From Devosia sp. MC521 (GTDB taxonomy: Bacteria > Pseudomonadota > Alphaproteobacteria > Rhizobiales > Devosiaceae), in assembly GCF_014127105.1 (NCBI RefSeq), contig NZ_CP059902.1:1769001-1833000 (forward strand): a DNA stretch of 64,000 nucleotides, given 5' to 3'. Each line of letters opens with the position of its first letter. Position 1 is the first letter of the stretch. The notes beneath the pieces are model-generated. The model worked only from the letters and a program-made list of their open reading frames with translations, made no database searches and was not told where the DNA came from. Below are positions 8,477-17,798 of this stretch, piece after piece. The translations under genes were made by a program, and so were the position numbers.

Positions 8477-9124
8477 ATGACTCCGGCGAAACACCTCATC
8501 CTCGGAATGGTGCTGACCGGAGCCGCAGGATTAGTCGACATTGTCGGCTTTATCGAACTGGGCGGCTATTTTACGAGCTTCATGAGCGGCAACACCACGC
8601 AAGGGGCTGCCGCTCTCTTTAACGGCGAATATTCGGTCCTCGCCCTGACCTTGACGCTCATCGCGCTTTTCTTCTTGGGCAGCACCATTGCGACGTTTCT
8701 GGCCACAGCACAGACTCGATGGTCCTCAACTTTGGTTACCGGCTTCACCGCTTTAGCCGTCGCAGCGGCGCTCGGCCTCATGGTGGCAGGCATTCCACCC
8801 GAACAATCTCTTTTGCTGTTATCGCTGGCCGCTGGCGCGCAAAACGCCATTCTCCCCGCACGTGGCACGGTGCGCCTCGGTGCCACCTTCGTCACTGGAA
8901 CGCTCTATGTGGCGGGCCAGGATTTGGCTCTTGCACTTCGCGGAAAAAGCCCCAAATGGCGCTGGCTGCAACACATCGCCATTTGGTTCGCCTTATTTGG
9001 CGGCGCAGCATTGGGGGCTTGGTTCTATAGCCACATGGGCATCCGAACCCTGTTCATCGCCCTAGCGGTCTATAGCGCCTTCTTCCTTGCCCAAACAATC
9101 CGCGCCAACCGGTCCCGACATTAG
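8477..9124 (+). CDS. DUF1275 (YoaK-like) membrane protein
   Basis: A 215-residue inner-membrane protein with about six hydrophobic segments, matching the DUF1275/YoaK family. The early motif GLVDIVGFIELGGYFTSFMSGN and the mid-protein GAQNAILPARG are characteristic. The transport or other function of the family is not established. Its TAG stop overlaps the TAA stop of the convergent SulP gene (9121-9124), leaving no room for a terminator between them. Confidence 0.87.
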   Translation: MTPAKHLILGMVLTGAAGLVDIVGFIELGGYFTSFMSGNTTQGAAALFNGEYSVLALTLTLIALFFLGSTIATFLATAQTRWSSTLVTGFTALAVAAALGLMVAGIPPEQSLLLLSLAAGAQNAILPARGTVRLGATFVTGTLYVAGQDLALALRGKSPKWRWLQHIAIWFALFGGAALGAWFYSHMGIRTLFIALAVYSAFFLAQTIRANRSRH

Positions 9125-10602
9125 TTTTCGAGCAAAATGTCTGGATTTTTGGTGTGCTTCGCGCCCAACTCATCGACGATGGTCGCGCTGGCTTTATTCA
9201 TCCCCGAGATTTGAACCTGCGTGCCAAGGGAACGGAATTTGGCCACGACCTTATCGATGCTGGCGACGCTGGAAATATCCCAGATATGAGCATGGGTGAG
9301 ATCGATCACCACGCGTTCCAGTTTTTCGGTGAAATCAAAGGCCCCGACAAAACGCTCCGCTGAGGCAAAGAAGAGCTGGCCTTCGACGTGATAGACCCGC
9401 GTGGTCTGGTCGGCACTCAATTCCGAACGCACTCCAAAAATCTGCGCGATTTTCCAGGCGAAAAACACTCCCGATAACAAGACCCCAACCACGACGCCAA
9501 TGGCGAGGTTATGGGTGTAAAGCACCACAGCAACCGTCGCGAGCATGACAATCGAGGAGGACCGCGGATGATCCTTCAAATTACGCACTGACCGCCAATC
9601 AAACGTCTCAATCGACACCATGATCATGATAGCCACAAGCGCAGGCATGGGGATAACTTTGAGCAAGTCCCCCGCAGCGACCAACAAAACCAGCAGGTAG
9701 AACCCTGCAAGGAATGTCGATAGGCGGCCACGGCCACCGGAGCGAACGTTAATCCCGGACTGACCAATCATGGCACATCCGGCCATGCCGCCGAAAAATG
9801 CCGACACAATGTTGGCAATGCCCTGTCCGAAAGTTTCCTGACGTTTTGAGGAATTCGTATCGGTTTCCTCATCGATAATCTGTGCCGTCATCAGGCTTTC
9901 GAGCAAGCCAACAGCCGCCACGCCCACCGAATAAGGCAGGATGATCAGGAGGGTTTCGAGGCTTAGCGGGACATCGGGAATGAGTATATTTGGCAAGGCA
10001 TTAGGCAACTCACCAATGTCTCCGACATAGCGAATGTCGAAGCCCGCGAAATAGGCCACCACCCCAATGATGAGAATTGTTGCCAGCGGCGATGGGATCG
10101 CCGTGGTCAGGCGCGGGAACAGATAGATGATGACCAGCGATACCGCGATCAGCGGATAGGTGAGCCACGGCACACCCACGAGATGGGGCATTTGCGCCAT
10201 AAAAATCATGATGGCGAGGGCATTTACAAAGCCGGACATGACCGACTTCGAAACGAACCTCATGACGTTTTGCAGGTTCAACCACCCGGCGACCAACTGC
10301 AGAACCCCTGCCAAAATAGTGGCCGCCAGCAGATAATTGAGCCCGTGATCGCGCACCAGCGACCCCATCAGGACCGCTGTCGCCGCCGTCGCTGCCGAGA
10401 TCATCGCCGGACGCCCGCCTAAAAACGCGATGACGATGGAAATCACCACCGACGCGTATAGTCCGACCTTCGGATCAACGCCAGCAATCATCGAAAACGC
10501 AATGGCTTCAGGGACTAGCGCGAGCGCAACGACCAGACCAGACAAGAGGTCCGCCCGCACATCCCGCACCCATTCGGCGCGGTAGTTGGCAAAATTAAAC
10601 AT
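9121..10602 (-). CDS. SulP family anion transporter with STAS domain
   Basis: A 493-residue SLC26/SulP-type membrane transporter (sulfate, bicarbonate or other inorganic anion). A hydrophobic domain of about 10-12 segments runs to about residue 385, with AFSMIAGVDPKVGLYAS near the start and GCAMIGQSGINVRSGGRGR in the middle; a STAS domain (about 395-493) ends the protein. The start is placed at 10602 (MFNFANYRAEW): the frame stays open for 57 more codons upstream, but that part would read through the neighbouring gene's terminator. It is convergent with the DUF1275 gene. Substrate is not predictable from sequence. Confidence 0.92.
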   Translation of the reverse strand: MFNFANYRAEWVRDVRADLLSGLVVALALVPEAIAFSMIAGVDPKVGLYASVVISIVIAFLGGRPAMISAATAATAVLMGSLVRDHGLNYLLAATILAGVLQLVAGWLNLQNVMRFVSKSVMSGFVNALAIMIFMAQMPHLVGVPWLTYPLIAVSLVIIYLFPRLTTAIPSPLATILIIGVVAYFAGFDIRYVGDIGELPNALPNILIPDVPLSLETLLIILPYSVGVAAVGLLESLMTAQIIDEETDTNSSKRQETFGQGIANIVSAFFGGMAGCAMIGQSGINVRSGGRGRLSTFLAGFYLLVLLVAAGDLLKVIPMPALVAIMIMVSIETFDWRSVRNLKDHPRSSSIVMLATVAVVLYTHNLAIGVVVGVLLSGVFFAWKIAQIFGVRSELSADQTTRVYHVEGQLFFASAERFVGAFDFTEKLERVVIDLTHAHIWDISSVASIDKVVAKFRSLGTQVQISGMNKASATIVDELGAKHTKNPDILLEN

Positions 10603-10681
10603 GCAAAAACCGGATTGGCCCGAGGGCAGAAGACGAGAATTTGCCCCGCTTATACGGTCGAGCCAGCGCCCACACAAACAA

Positions 10682-10708
10682 AAAAGCCGGAGCAGAGCCC
10701 CGGCTTTC
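10682..10708 (-). terminator. Intrinsic terminator of the DUF2798 gene
   Basis: On the minus strand an AAAGCCGG / CCGGCTTT stem with a 9-base loop is followed by TTTTTGTTTGTG. It lies about 10 bases after the DUF2798 stop and about 80 bases upstream of the SulP start, so the two minus-strand genes are likely transcribed separately. Confidence 0.85.
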
Positions 10709-10717
10709 CTAGCAAAA

Positions 10718-10963
10718 TTAGTGCTGCGGAGCAGCGCCACCCTGCTTGTGCGGCGGGGCGAACTTGAATGCAATTTTGAACGCGATCGGGTTGATAATGC
10801 GGGTCCAGATGAATGCCAGCGGCCAAGCGATGAAAAACATTTTTGGCCAATGGCTTAGGAAGTCTGTTCCGGCAGTAATAAAGCCGAGCGAACCCGACAT
10901 CACAAAGGCCATCATGAAGGTCATGCTCAGCTGCAGAACCAGAGTTGTCTTTTTCGGAAGCAT
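10718..10963 (-). CDS. DUF2798 small membrane protein
   Basis: An 81-residue protein (MLPKKTTLVLQLSMTFMMAF...) with two hydrophobic segments, at about residues 8-28 and 40-60, matching the DUF2798 family of small two-helix membrane proteins of unknown function. The start was set at 10963, not at an ATG 24 bases upstream, because GGAGAGG stands 4 bases before this ATG. A terminator follows directly, so it is probably a single-gene transcript. Confidence 0.8.
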   Translation of the reverse strand: MLPKKTTLVLQLSMTFMMAFVMSGSLGFITAGTDFLSHWPKMFFIAWPLAFIWTRIINPIAFKIAFKFAPPHKQGGAAPQH

Positions 10964-11503
10964 GCGCCTCTCCAATACAAAATGCACCAGCCCGGACCTA
11001 GGCCCTTGCCGTGCAAACTAAAAATCTAATGGAGCCGTTGGGACGCAGTGCGACGAGTACTGCAAAAGCAGCGCCGGGATACCCAACCGGCGACCTCAAT
11101 ATCGGCAGAGGGCCGTTATACACCGTCCAACAGAGCGAGACACCCCGAGAGCCGTCAATGCTCTTATGCGCTGCCGGGGCTTCCCTTTTAGGCTGAATCA
11201 ATAGCAATGCTTTGGAATAGCGGCCCTTTTCGCGTGCTTGGGGCTACGCGACCACAGTGGCACCAATTGGCCTCATATGGGCGTCTTGCTGGCCTTTAAG
11301 GGCCGCACGATGGGCGCTGTGTTGGCATCTGGAGTGGCGCAGACACCGCACTGTTGTGCAGCGCGACTGCCAATAAAGGCGGCTCAGCAGCAACATCAAT
11401 TTCCTACGTTGCCCTGAAAAATTAGATTGATTTTCCAGCAAGCTACTGCTGATCTAGTAGGGTAGATCGGCCCTCGAAATTTCTGAATTGGAACAGACGA
11501 CCA
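10964..11503. other. Intergenic region, no gene recognised
   Basis: About 540 bases between divergent genes, with no convincing coding sequence, tRNA or known RNA on either strand. It must contain the promoter of the peptide ABC operon; a CTACT / AGTAG inverted repeat at about 11446-11463 lies 50 bases before its first gene, but no good -35/-10 pair was identified. Confidence 0.5.
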
Positions 11504-12433
11504 ATGCAGTCGTATATATTGCAACGTCTGGGCATGATGGCGCTCACGCTTTGGGCCATTATAACTTTGACTTTCTTCCTCATGCATTCCGTTCCAGGTG
11601 GTCCGTTCGTTTCTGAGAAGATGCTTGCGCCGGAAATTGCCGCTGCGCTGAATGCCAAATATGGCCTCGACCAGCCGATCTGGCAGCAATATTTCAACTA
11701 CCTCGGGGGAATGCTGCGGCTCGATTTCGGACCCTCGTTTAAATACCCCGGCGTTTCCGTGAACACGATGATTGCATCGGGCCTGCCGGTCACGCTGCAG
11801 ACGGGCCTCTTGGCCGTTATCTGTGTTGTAGCATTGGGTGTGCCACTGGGGATTGTTGCGGCGCTGAACCGCAATCGCTGGCCGGACACGACGGTAATGT
11901 TCATCGCCACGCTCGGCGTTGCCATTCCCTCTTATGTGATTGCCACGGTATCGCTTTATGTCTTTGCGCTGCGCCTAGGCTGGGTCCCGACCTTTGGTCT
12001 GGATGACTGGCGCGGCTACATCCTGCCGGTCTTCGCGCTATCGGGCTTTTGGATTTCTTTTGTCTCGCGGCTGACGCGCTCGTCGCTGCTGGAGACGCTT
12101 GAACAGGACTATATGACCACGGCGCGCGCCAAAGGCCTGCGACCAGGTCAAATCCTGATCAAGCACGGTTTGCGCAATTCGTTGCTGCCTGTCGTCACTG
12201 TGCTCGGGCCAGTTGTCGCCAATCTGATCACCGGCTCTTTCGTCATCGAGCAGATTTTTGCCCTGCCCGGCATCGGTCGCCAGTTCGTGCTCTCGATTAC
12301 CAATCGCGATTACACGGCGATCATGGGCATTACCATTTTCTACGCTGCCATTCTGATGGTCATGATCCTCATTGTCGACCTGCTCTACGTTTGGCTCGAC
12401 CCACGCATCAAGTTGAGCAAGGCCAAAGCATGA
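11504..12433 (+). CDS. Peptide/nickel-class ABC transporter permease (OppB/DppB-like)
   Basis: A 309-residue inner-membrane permease, first gene of a five-gene importer. It has the N-terminal MALTLWAIITLTFFLMHSVPGGPF signature split over the first helix, six predicted helices, and the EAA-type coupling loop (TTARAKGLRPGQILIKHGL, about residues 203-221) that contacts the ATPases. The C-terminus ends in the family's LLYVWLDPRIK. The stop overlaps the next start (ATGA), so the five proteins are made from one transcript. The family covers oligopeptides, dipeptides, nickel and glutathione; the substrate here is not known. Confidence 0.93.
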   Translation: MQSYILQRLGMMALTLWAIITLTFFLMHSVPGGPFVSEKMLAPEIAAALNAKYGLDQPIWQQYFNYLGGMLRLDFGPSFKYPGVSVNTMIASGLPVTLQTGLLAVICVVALGVPLGIVAALNRNRWPDTTVMFIATLGVAIPSYVIATVSLYVFALRLGWVPTFGLDDWRGYILPVFALSGFWISFVSRLTRSSLLETLEQDYMTTARAKGLRPGQILIKHGLRNSLLPVVTVLGPVVANLITGSFVIEQIFALPGIGRQFVLSITNRDYTAIMGITIFYAAILMVMILIVDLLYVWLDPRIKLSKAKA

Positions 12434-13602
12434 CCGAGATTTCTCCCGATATGTGGGCCAAGCTTCCGCCGGAAGCGCTGGCCGCGCCGGTTCAACCACC
12501 CGCGCCGACCTATGGTCAGGAAGTGCGCCGCCGCCTGCTCTCCAACAAGCTCGCCGTCGCCAGTATCGTCTTCATCATCGCTTTGGTCTTGGCCGCATTT
12601 TTTGGCCCGATGCTGTCGCCACACACCTATTACAAGCAGGACCTCAAGCTCGCGAATATTCCGCCCGCTTTTGAAACCTATACGCTGACCAATGCCGAAG
12701 GCGAAACTGCGCGCGTGTTCCTCAACGCATCGAACTTCAACATCTATGAGGTCGATGAGAGTGGGTTTGTGCTGGGCCTTGTGCGGGGCGAACGGCGCGA
12801 CATGATCAAGAAGCAGCAGGCCTTCGAAATCGGCGGCCAGCCCATTACGCTTGATTATAGCAAGCTCCCTGCCCGCATTCTGCTTGAAGATGGCGCGGAG
12901 CTAAGACCATCCGGCTGGAGCTGGAACCGCACCTATCTCTTTGGCACGGATCAGCTTGGTCGCGATATTCTCGTGCGCCAGCTTTATGGCGCGCAGATCT
13001 CGCTGACCGTGGCCTTTGTGGCGACGCTGGTGAATTTCTTCATCGGCGTCTTTTACGGCGGCATAGCCGGTTATGTCGGTGGCAAGGTCGACGCCGTGAT
13101 GATGCGTATTGTCGAAATCATCTCGACCATCCCGCTGACGCTCTATGTTGTCCTGCTGATGGTGGTGTTCAACTCCGGTCTGCTGTCGATCATTATCGCG
13201 ATTGGTTCAGTGTTCTGGGTGGACATGGCGCGCATTGTGCGGGGCCAAATCCTCTCGCTCAAAAGCCTCGACTATGTGGCGGCGGCCCGCACCATGGGCG
13301 CGTCTCCGGCGCGGATTTTGACGCGCCACCTGCTCCCCAATGCGCTGGGGCCAATCATTGTCACGCTGACCATGCTGATCCCGTCGGCCATTTTCATTGA
13401 AAGCTTCATGAGTTTTATTGGCCTTGGCGTGACGCCGCCATTGGCTTCTTGGGGTTCGCTGACATCGGAAGCTGTCGAAACCTTGCGCGCCTATCCGCAC
13501 CAATTGTTCTTCCCAGCAGCTGCCATTTCGCTGACGATGTTCGCCTTCAACTTCCTTGGCGATGGAATGCGCGATGCACTCGACCCGAGGTTGAGCGCAT
13601 GA
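12430..13602 (+). CDS. Peptide ABC transporter permease (OppC-like) with enlarged periplasmic loop
   Basis: A 390-residue partner permease. The start is the ATG that overlaps the preceding stop (ATGA at 12430); an ATG 39 bases earlier in frame is less likely. After the first helix (about residues 35-58) comes an insert of roughly 110 residues before the second helix, much longer than in classical OppC (~300 residues in total), so a small extra periplasmic domain is likely. The coupling loop reads VAAARTMGASPARILTRHL (about 280-298). The 3' end again overlaps the next gene by 4 bases. Confidence 0.92.
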   Translation: MTEISPDMWAKLPPEALAAPVQPPAPTYGQEVRRRLLSNKLAVASIVFIIALVLAAFFGPMLSPHTYYKQDLKLANIPPAFETYTLTNAEGETARVFLNASNFNIYEVDESGFVLGLVRGERRDMIKKQQAFEIGGQPITLDYSKLPARILLEDGAELRPSGWSWNRTYLFGTDQLGRDILVRQLYGAQISLTVAFVATLVNFFIGVFYGGIAGYVGGKVDAVMMRIVEIISTIPLTLYVVLLMVVFNSGLLSIIIAIGSVFWVDMARIVRGQILSLKSLDYVAAARTMGASPARILTRHLLPNALGPIIVTLTMLIPSAIFIESFMSFIGLGVTPPLASWGSLTSEAVETLRAYPHQLFFPAAAISLTMFAFNFLGDGMRDALDPRLSA

Positions 13603-14603
13603 CCCAGCCCATTTTATCAGTCAAAGACCTGACCACATCGTTCTTTACCCGCCGTGGCGAGGTGCAAGCAGTGCGTGGCGTCAGCTTTGACGTGCGCCCG
13701 GGAGAAATGCTCGGCTTTGTCGGCGAGAGCGGCTCGGGCAAGTCGATTACCTGCATGTCGGTGTTAAAACTGCTCAAGGCCGGTGGCCGGATCAAATCGG
13801 GCTCGGCCCATTTTGAGGGCCAAGACCTGCTCAAACTCGACGAAGCAGAGCTGGCCGATATTCGCGGCGACCGGGTCAGCGTTATTTTCCAAGACCCTAT
13901 GACCTCGCTCAACCCCACACTCAGCGTGGGTGAGCAGGTGATGGAAACCATTCTGCGCCATCGAAAGGCGACCCGCGCCGAGGCCCGGGCACGCGCAATC
14001 GAACTCTTTGAATTGGTGCGCATCCCTTCGGCGGCCACTCGGCTCAAGTCTTATCCGCATGAGTTTTCAGGCGGAATGCGTCAGCGCGTGATGATCGCTA
14101 TGGCGCTGGCCTGCGACCCGAAACTGCTGATCGCCGATGAGCCAACAACGGCTTTGGACGTGACTATCCAGCGGCAGATTTTGTCGCTGTTGAAAGACCT
14201 GCAAACGCGTTTGGGCATGTCCGTTATTCTGATCACGCATGATCTCGGTGTCATTGCAGAAGTGTGCGACCGGGTGCTGGTCCTCTACGGCGGCATGGTG
14301 ATGGAAACCGCCAATGTTCGGGACCTGTTTGCGGCTCCAGCACACCCTTACACCCTCGGCCTAATCGGCGCGGTTCCGGACCTGCGCGATGATAGCCACC
14401 AGCGTTTGACGCCAATTCCAGGCAGCCCACCCAATATGCTCGCTCCGCCGCCCGGCTGCCCCTTCGCACCACGCTGCCCCCACGCCATGACCCAATGCGT
14501 CGCGGCCCTGCCCCCGCTGTTTGGCGACAGCCATCAATCCCGGTGCTGGATCCAGCACCCCGAGGCACCCAAGGTCGCAGGACTGCATGAGGTGGTCGCA
14601 TGA
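13599..14603 (+). CDS. Peptide ABC transporter ATPase (OppD-like)
   Basis: A 334-residue ATP-binding subunit. Walker A is GESGSGKS (about residue 44), the signature is FSGGMRQRV, Walker B ends LIADEPTTALDV, and the switch His is in LITHDLG. The C-terminal oligopeptide/dipeptide extension with clustered Cys (CPFAPRCPHAMTQC) is typical of OppD/DppD and can hold an Fe-S cluster in the family. The start is set at the ATG overlapping the oppC-like stop; the frame is open 150 bases further upstream only because it overlaps that gene. Confidence 0.94.
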   Translation: MTQPILSVKDLTTSFFTRRGEVQAVRGVSFDVRPGEMLGFVGESGSGKSITCMSVLKLLKAGGRIKSGSAHFEGQDLLKLDEAELADIRGDRVSVIFQDPMTSLNPTLSVGEQVMETILRHRKATRAEARARAIELFELVRIPSAATRLKSYPHEFSGGMRQRVMIAMALACDPKLLIADEPTTALDVTIQRQILSLLKDLQTRLGMSVILITHDLGVIAEVCDRVLVLYGGMVMETANVRDLFAAPAHPYTLGLIGAVPDLRDDSHQRLTPIPGSPPNMLAPPPGCPFAPRCPHAMTQCVAALPPLFGDSHQSRCWIQHPEAPKVAGLHEVVA

Positions 14604-15622
14604 CCCAGCCTCTCCTCTCGCTGCGCAATCTCAAGAAGCATTTTCATCTCCCGGCTCCACCATTCACACAGGCCCCAATCCTGCGCGCGGTAGACGGCGT
14701 AGACTTGGATTTGATGAAGGGCGAAACCCTCGGCCTAGTCGGCGAATCCGGTTGCGGAAAATCCACATTGGCTCGGACGGTGATCCGTCTGCATGAGCCG
14801 ACCTCTGGCAGTCTGATCTTTGACGGCCAGGACGTGGGCGCATTGCCAGAGCGTCGGTTGGCAAAGTTCCGGCGTCGCGTGCAGATGATTTTCCAAGACC
14901 CCTATGCCAGCCTTAATCCGAGGATGAGCGTTGGCGAGCTGATTGCCGAACCGCTGGAAATCGCGGGGGTCGGCACGCCGGCTGAACGAAGGGCTAAGGT
15001 CAGCAAACTGTTGGACCGTGTTGGCCTGCCTACCGACGCCGATGCGCGCTTTGCCCATGAATTCTCGGGCGGTCAGCGCCAGCGTATCGGCATTGCCCGC
15101 GCTATCGCGCTTGAGCCGGATCTCGTCATTTGCGACGAGCCGATCTCGGCGCTGGACGTTTCCGTTCAGGCGCAGGTGGTCAACATGCTTGAGGACCTGC
15201 AAGACGAACTCGGGCTGACCTATCTTTTCATCACCCATGACCTCTCGATGGTGCGCCACATCTCGGACCGCATCGGGGTTATGTATCTGGGCAAGATTGT
15301 TGAATTAGCGCCGAGCGCTGATCTCTATCATCGCCCGTCGCACCCTTATACGCGGGCGCTGCTCTCGGCCATTCCCGTGCCGGACCCATCAGTGACCCGC
15401 AAGGTTGAGCCGATGCAGGGCGAAATTCCGAGCCCACTCGACATTCCCACTGGCTGCCGCTTCCGCACCCGCTGCCCGCTCGCCACCGAGCTGTGCGCGA
15501 GGATCGAGCCGCCATTGGTTGATATTGGCGGAGGCCATGTCTCCGCCTGCCATTTCGCCAAGGAATTGGCGGACAGGCCAAACGAGGTCTTTGCGACCTC
15601 ACAACAGGAGAGAACGTCATGA
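14600..15622 (+). CDS. Peptide ABC transporter ATPase (OppF-like)
   Basis: The second ATP-binding subunit, 340 residues, which forms a heterodimer with the OppD-like protein. Walker [10 protein letters not shown] (about residue 50), signature [14 protein letters not shown], Walker [13 protein letters not shown], and a C-terminal oligopeptide-transporter extension with Cys residues ([14 protein letters not shown]). Overlaps both neighbours by ATGA, which fixes the start and end within the operon. Confidence 0.94.
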   Translation: MTQPLLSLRNLKKHFHLPAPPFTQAPILRAVDGVDLDLMKGETLGLVGESGCGKSTLARTVIRLHEPTSGSLIFDGQDVGALPERRLAKFRRRVQMIFQDPYASLNPRMSVGELIAEPLEIAGVGTPAERRAKVSKLLDRVGLPTDADARFAHEFSGGQRQRIGIARAIALEPDLVICDEPISALDVSVQAQVVNMLEDLQDELGLTYLFITHDLSMVRHISDRIGVMYLGKIVELAPSADLYHRPSHPYTRALLSAIPVPDPSVTRKVEPMQGEIPSPLDIPTGCRFRTRCPLATELCARIEPPLVDIGGGHVSACHFAKELADRPNEVFATSQQERTS

Positions 15623-17199
15623 ACAAGATGCTTCTGCCGATGATAACGGCAGCGCTGCTGGCGACGACTGGGGGAGTCTTCGCTGCTGGGGAATTGACCT
15701 ATGTGGTCAACAACGAAAGCGCCAAATACGATCCCGGTACCACTGCGGAAACCTTCGCAGCACCGATCATCGGCAACACCTTTGAAGGCCTGATCCGCTA
15801 CAGCCCAGAAGGCGAAGTCATTCCGGCACTGGCCGAAACCTGGGAAATTTCTGAGGACGGCCTCACCTATACCTTCAAGCTGCGCGACGCCAAGTGGTCG
15901 GACGGCGAGGCGGTAAAGGCTTCGGACTTCGTCTATGCGTGGAAGCGCGTGCTCGACCCAGCCTCCGGCGCGATGAACTCGCAGATGCTCTACCACATCG
16001 TTGGCGCTGAAGAGGCTTATAACGGTGGCGACGCTGGCGCAATTGCAGTCTCGGCTCCAGACGACAAGACCCTCACCTTCACGCTCAAGCAGCGCGTCCC
16101 CTATATGATGCAGCTCCTGAACTACCCGGCATTCTACCCGGTGCGTGAGGACGTTGTTTCGGCTGACCCTGAAGGCTGGACCCGCAACCCGGCGACCTTT
16201 ATCGGCACCGGCCCATTCCGCGTGACCGCGTTCAATCAGGGCGAGTCCGTCGTCTTTGAGAAGAACCCGAACTATTACGACGCCGACGCTGTCAGCCTCG
16301 ATAAGCTCACATTCCGCCTGATCCCAGACCCAGCAACCGCGCTTGCCGCTATGGAAGCTGGCGACGTTGACGGCATCGAAGCTGTGCCATCGCCAGAAAT
16401 TCCACGCCTGTCGGTTGAATCGGACGCCTTCATGGTCGTTCCGGCGCTGGGCACCACCTATGCGTTCTTCAACCCGAACCAAGCACCACTCGACAATCTG
16501 AACGTGCGTAAGGCCCTCTCCATGGCCATCGACCGCTCGGAAATCATCGAATTCGTGCTGCAGTCGGCTGACACGCCAGCGCTAGGCCTCGTACCACCCG
16601 GCATGAGCCTTGGCGGCGAAGACTATACCGAAGGCCGCGACAATTTTGGTCTTTCGGAAACGGCAGACGTTGAAGGCGCGAAGGCCGCCCTTGCTGAGGC
16701 TGGCTATCCGAATGGCGAAGGCTTCCCTTCGACCGTCTTTGTGACCTACACCTCCCCACCAATCGAAAAGCTGCTCGAAGCTATTCAGCAGATGTGGAAG
16801 GAAAATCTCAACATCGACGTCGAGATCCAGGCCACCGAATGGCAGGTGTTCTATCCAGAAGTGCAGAAGGTCGAATACCAGATCGCACAGATGGGCTGGG
16901 GCGCTGACTATCCGCACCCAATGACCTTCCTCGACAATTTTGTCACCGGTTCGGCCAACAACCTCAACAACTGGTCGAATGCCGAATATGACGCTGAGAT
17001 CGAAGCGGCAAAGCAGGCAACCGATGAAGCCACGTCACGCGACCATATGCGTGCGGCTGAGGCGATCCTGATGAACGACCACGCCATCCTGCCGCAATAT
17101 CATCGTTACAATTACATGATGATGAGCCCGCAGGTGTCCGGCTTCTGGCGTTCGTCGCTGAACGTGCCGTACTTCCGCGACGCCACCATCGCTGAATAA
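15619..17199 (+). CDS. Peptide ABC transporter solute-binding protein (family 5)
   Basis: A 526-residue periplasmic receptor of the OppA/DppA class (SBP_bac_5). A signal peptide ([19 protein letters not shown]..., cleavage likely near AGVFAA-G, residue 23-25) precedes the family opening with TFEGLIRYSPEGEVIPALAE. Large size and the late DYPHPMTFLDNF block support the family. It is last in the five-gene operon, overlapping the OppF-like stop by ATGA; a hairpin follows its stop. Lack of a lipobox Cys indicates a soluble periplasmic protein. Confidence 0.93.
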   Translation: MNKMLLPMITAALLATTGGVFAAGELTYVVNNESAKYDPGTTAETFAAPIIGNTFEGLIRYSPEGEVIPALAETWEISEDGLTYTFKLRDAKWSDGEAVKASDFVYAWKRVLDPASGAMNSQMLYHIVGAEEAYNGGDAGAIAVSAPDDKTLTFTLKQRVPYMMQLLNYPAFYPVREDVVSADPEGWTRNPATFIGTGPFRVTAFNQGESVVFEKNPNYYDADAVSLDKLTFRLIPDPATALAAMEAGDVDGIEAVPSPEIPRLSVESDAFMVVPALGTTYAFFNPNQAPLDNLNVRKALSMAIDRSEIIEFVLQSADTPALGLVPPGMSLGGEDYTEGRDNFGLSETADVEGAKAALAEAGYPNGEGFPSTVFVTYTSPPIEKLLEAIQQMWKENLNIDVEIQATEWQVFYPEVQKVEYQIAQMGWGADYPHPMTFLDNFVTGSANNLNNWSNAEYDAEIEAAKQATDEATSRDHMRAAEAILMNDHAILPQYHRYNYMMMSPQVSGFWRSSLNVPYFRDATIAE

Positions 17200-17207
17200 G
17201 TGCTCAA

Positions 17208-17235
17208 TGCCCTCGCCGCTCTTTCGGCGGGGGCA
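17208..17235 (+). terminator. Hairpin after peptide-binding-protein gene
   Basis: TGCCCTCGCCG / CGGCGGGGGCA arms (one G-T pair) with a 6-base loop, 9 bases after the stop. There is no good T-run downstream, so it may be a weak terminator or an mRNA 3'-end stabiliser. The next gene starts 26 bases later. Confidence 0.55.
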
Positions 17236-17260
17236 CCCATTCTCTTGAAAGTCATCGCAT

Positions 17261-17779
17261 ATGATTATGGTCCGCGTCGAAACCGAGCTGGGCAATTTCA
17301 CCCTAGGCCTAGAGCCGGAACGGGCTCCGATCACGACAGAGAATTTCCTCGCCTATGTCGACGGCGGGCACCTCGACACGGCGCGCGCCTATCGGGTTGT
17401 AACGCTGGGCAACCAAGCGCCGGAGCGTGACCCGAAAATCGAAGTCGTCCAGATGGGCATCGATCCCAAGGATGACCAGCCGCAAATCTTCCCACCCATC
17501 GCCCATGAGCCGACCTCTGTGACAGGAATAAAGCATCAGCACATGACGGTGTCGATGGCGCGCCTTGACCCGGGCACGGCGACATCGGAGTTCTTTATCT
17601 GCATTGGCGATCAGCCAGAGCTGGACTTTGGTGGCCGACGCAACCCGGATGGTCAGGGCTTCGCTGCCTTTGGCAAGGTGGTCGAGGGCGAAGACATTGT
17701 GATGAAGATTTTCGCGACCGCTGAGCCAACCGAATATCCGCAGACGCCGGTGTCAGCGCAAAAATTCACGCGGGTCTAG
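17261..17779 (+). CDS. Cyclophilin-type peptidyl-prolyl isomerase-like protein
   Basis: A 172-residue protein with the cyclophilin fold: ETELGNFTLGLEPERAP at the start, the TENFLAYVD helix, and SEFFICIGDQPELDFGG in the core. Cyclophilins isomerise X-Pro bonds. The FHR motif that supplies the catalytic Arg reads AYR here with the rest of the active-site sequence diverged, so it may be a weak or specialised isomerase. No signal peptide, so probably cytoplasmic. The start may be 17261 or the ATG 6 bases later; no clear ribosome-binding site decides. Confidence 0.85.
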   Translation: MIMVRVETELGNFTLGLEPERAPITTENFLAYVDGGHLDTARAYRVVTLGNQAPERDPKIEVVQMGIDPKDDQPQIFPPIAHEPTSVTGIKHQHMTVSMARLDPGTATSEFFICIGDQPELDFGGRRNPDGQGFAAFGKVVEGEDIVMKIFATAEPTEYPQTPVSAQKFTRV

Positions 17780-17781
17780 TC

Positions 17782-17796
17782 CACACCCCCGGTGTG
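17782..17796. terminator. Short hairpin between convergent genes
   Basis: CACACC / GGTGTG arms with a CCC loop in the 19-base space between the convergent isomerase and quinone-reductase-like genes. No T-run on either side; a bidirectional terminator role is only a possibility. Confidence 0.35.
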
Positions 17797-17798
17797 TC

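Noticed and set aside
10603-10773. A 57-codon longer start for the SulP gene
   Set aside because: The extension has no conserved sequence and would run through the intrinsic terminator of the DUF2798 gene; MFNFANYRAEW at 10602 is the normal family start.
15346-16482. A 378-codon minus-strand open frame
   Set aside because: Antisense to the OppF-like and OppA-like genes and without any recognisable motif.
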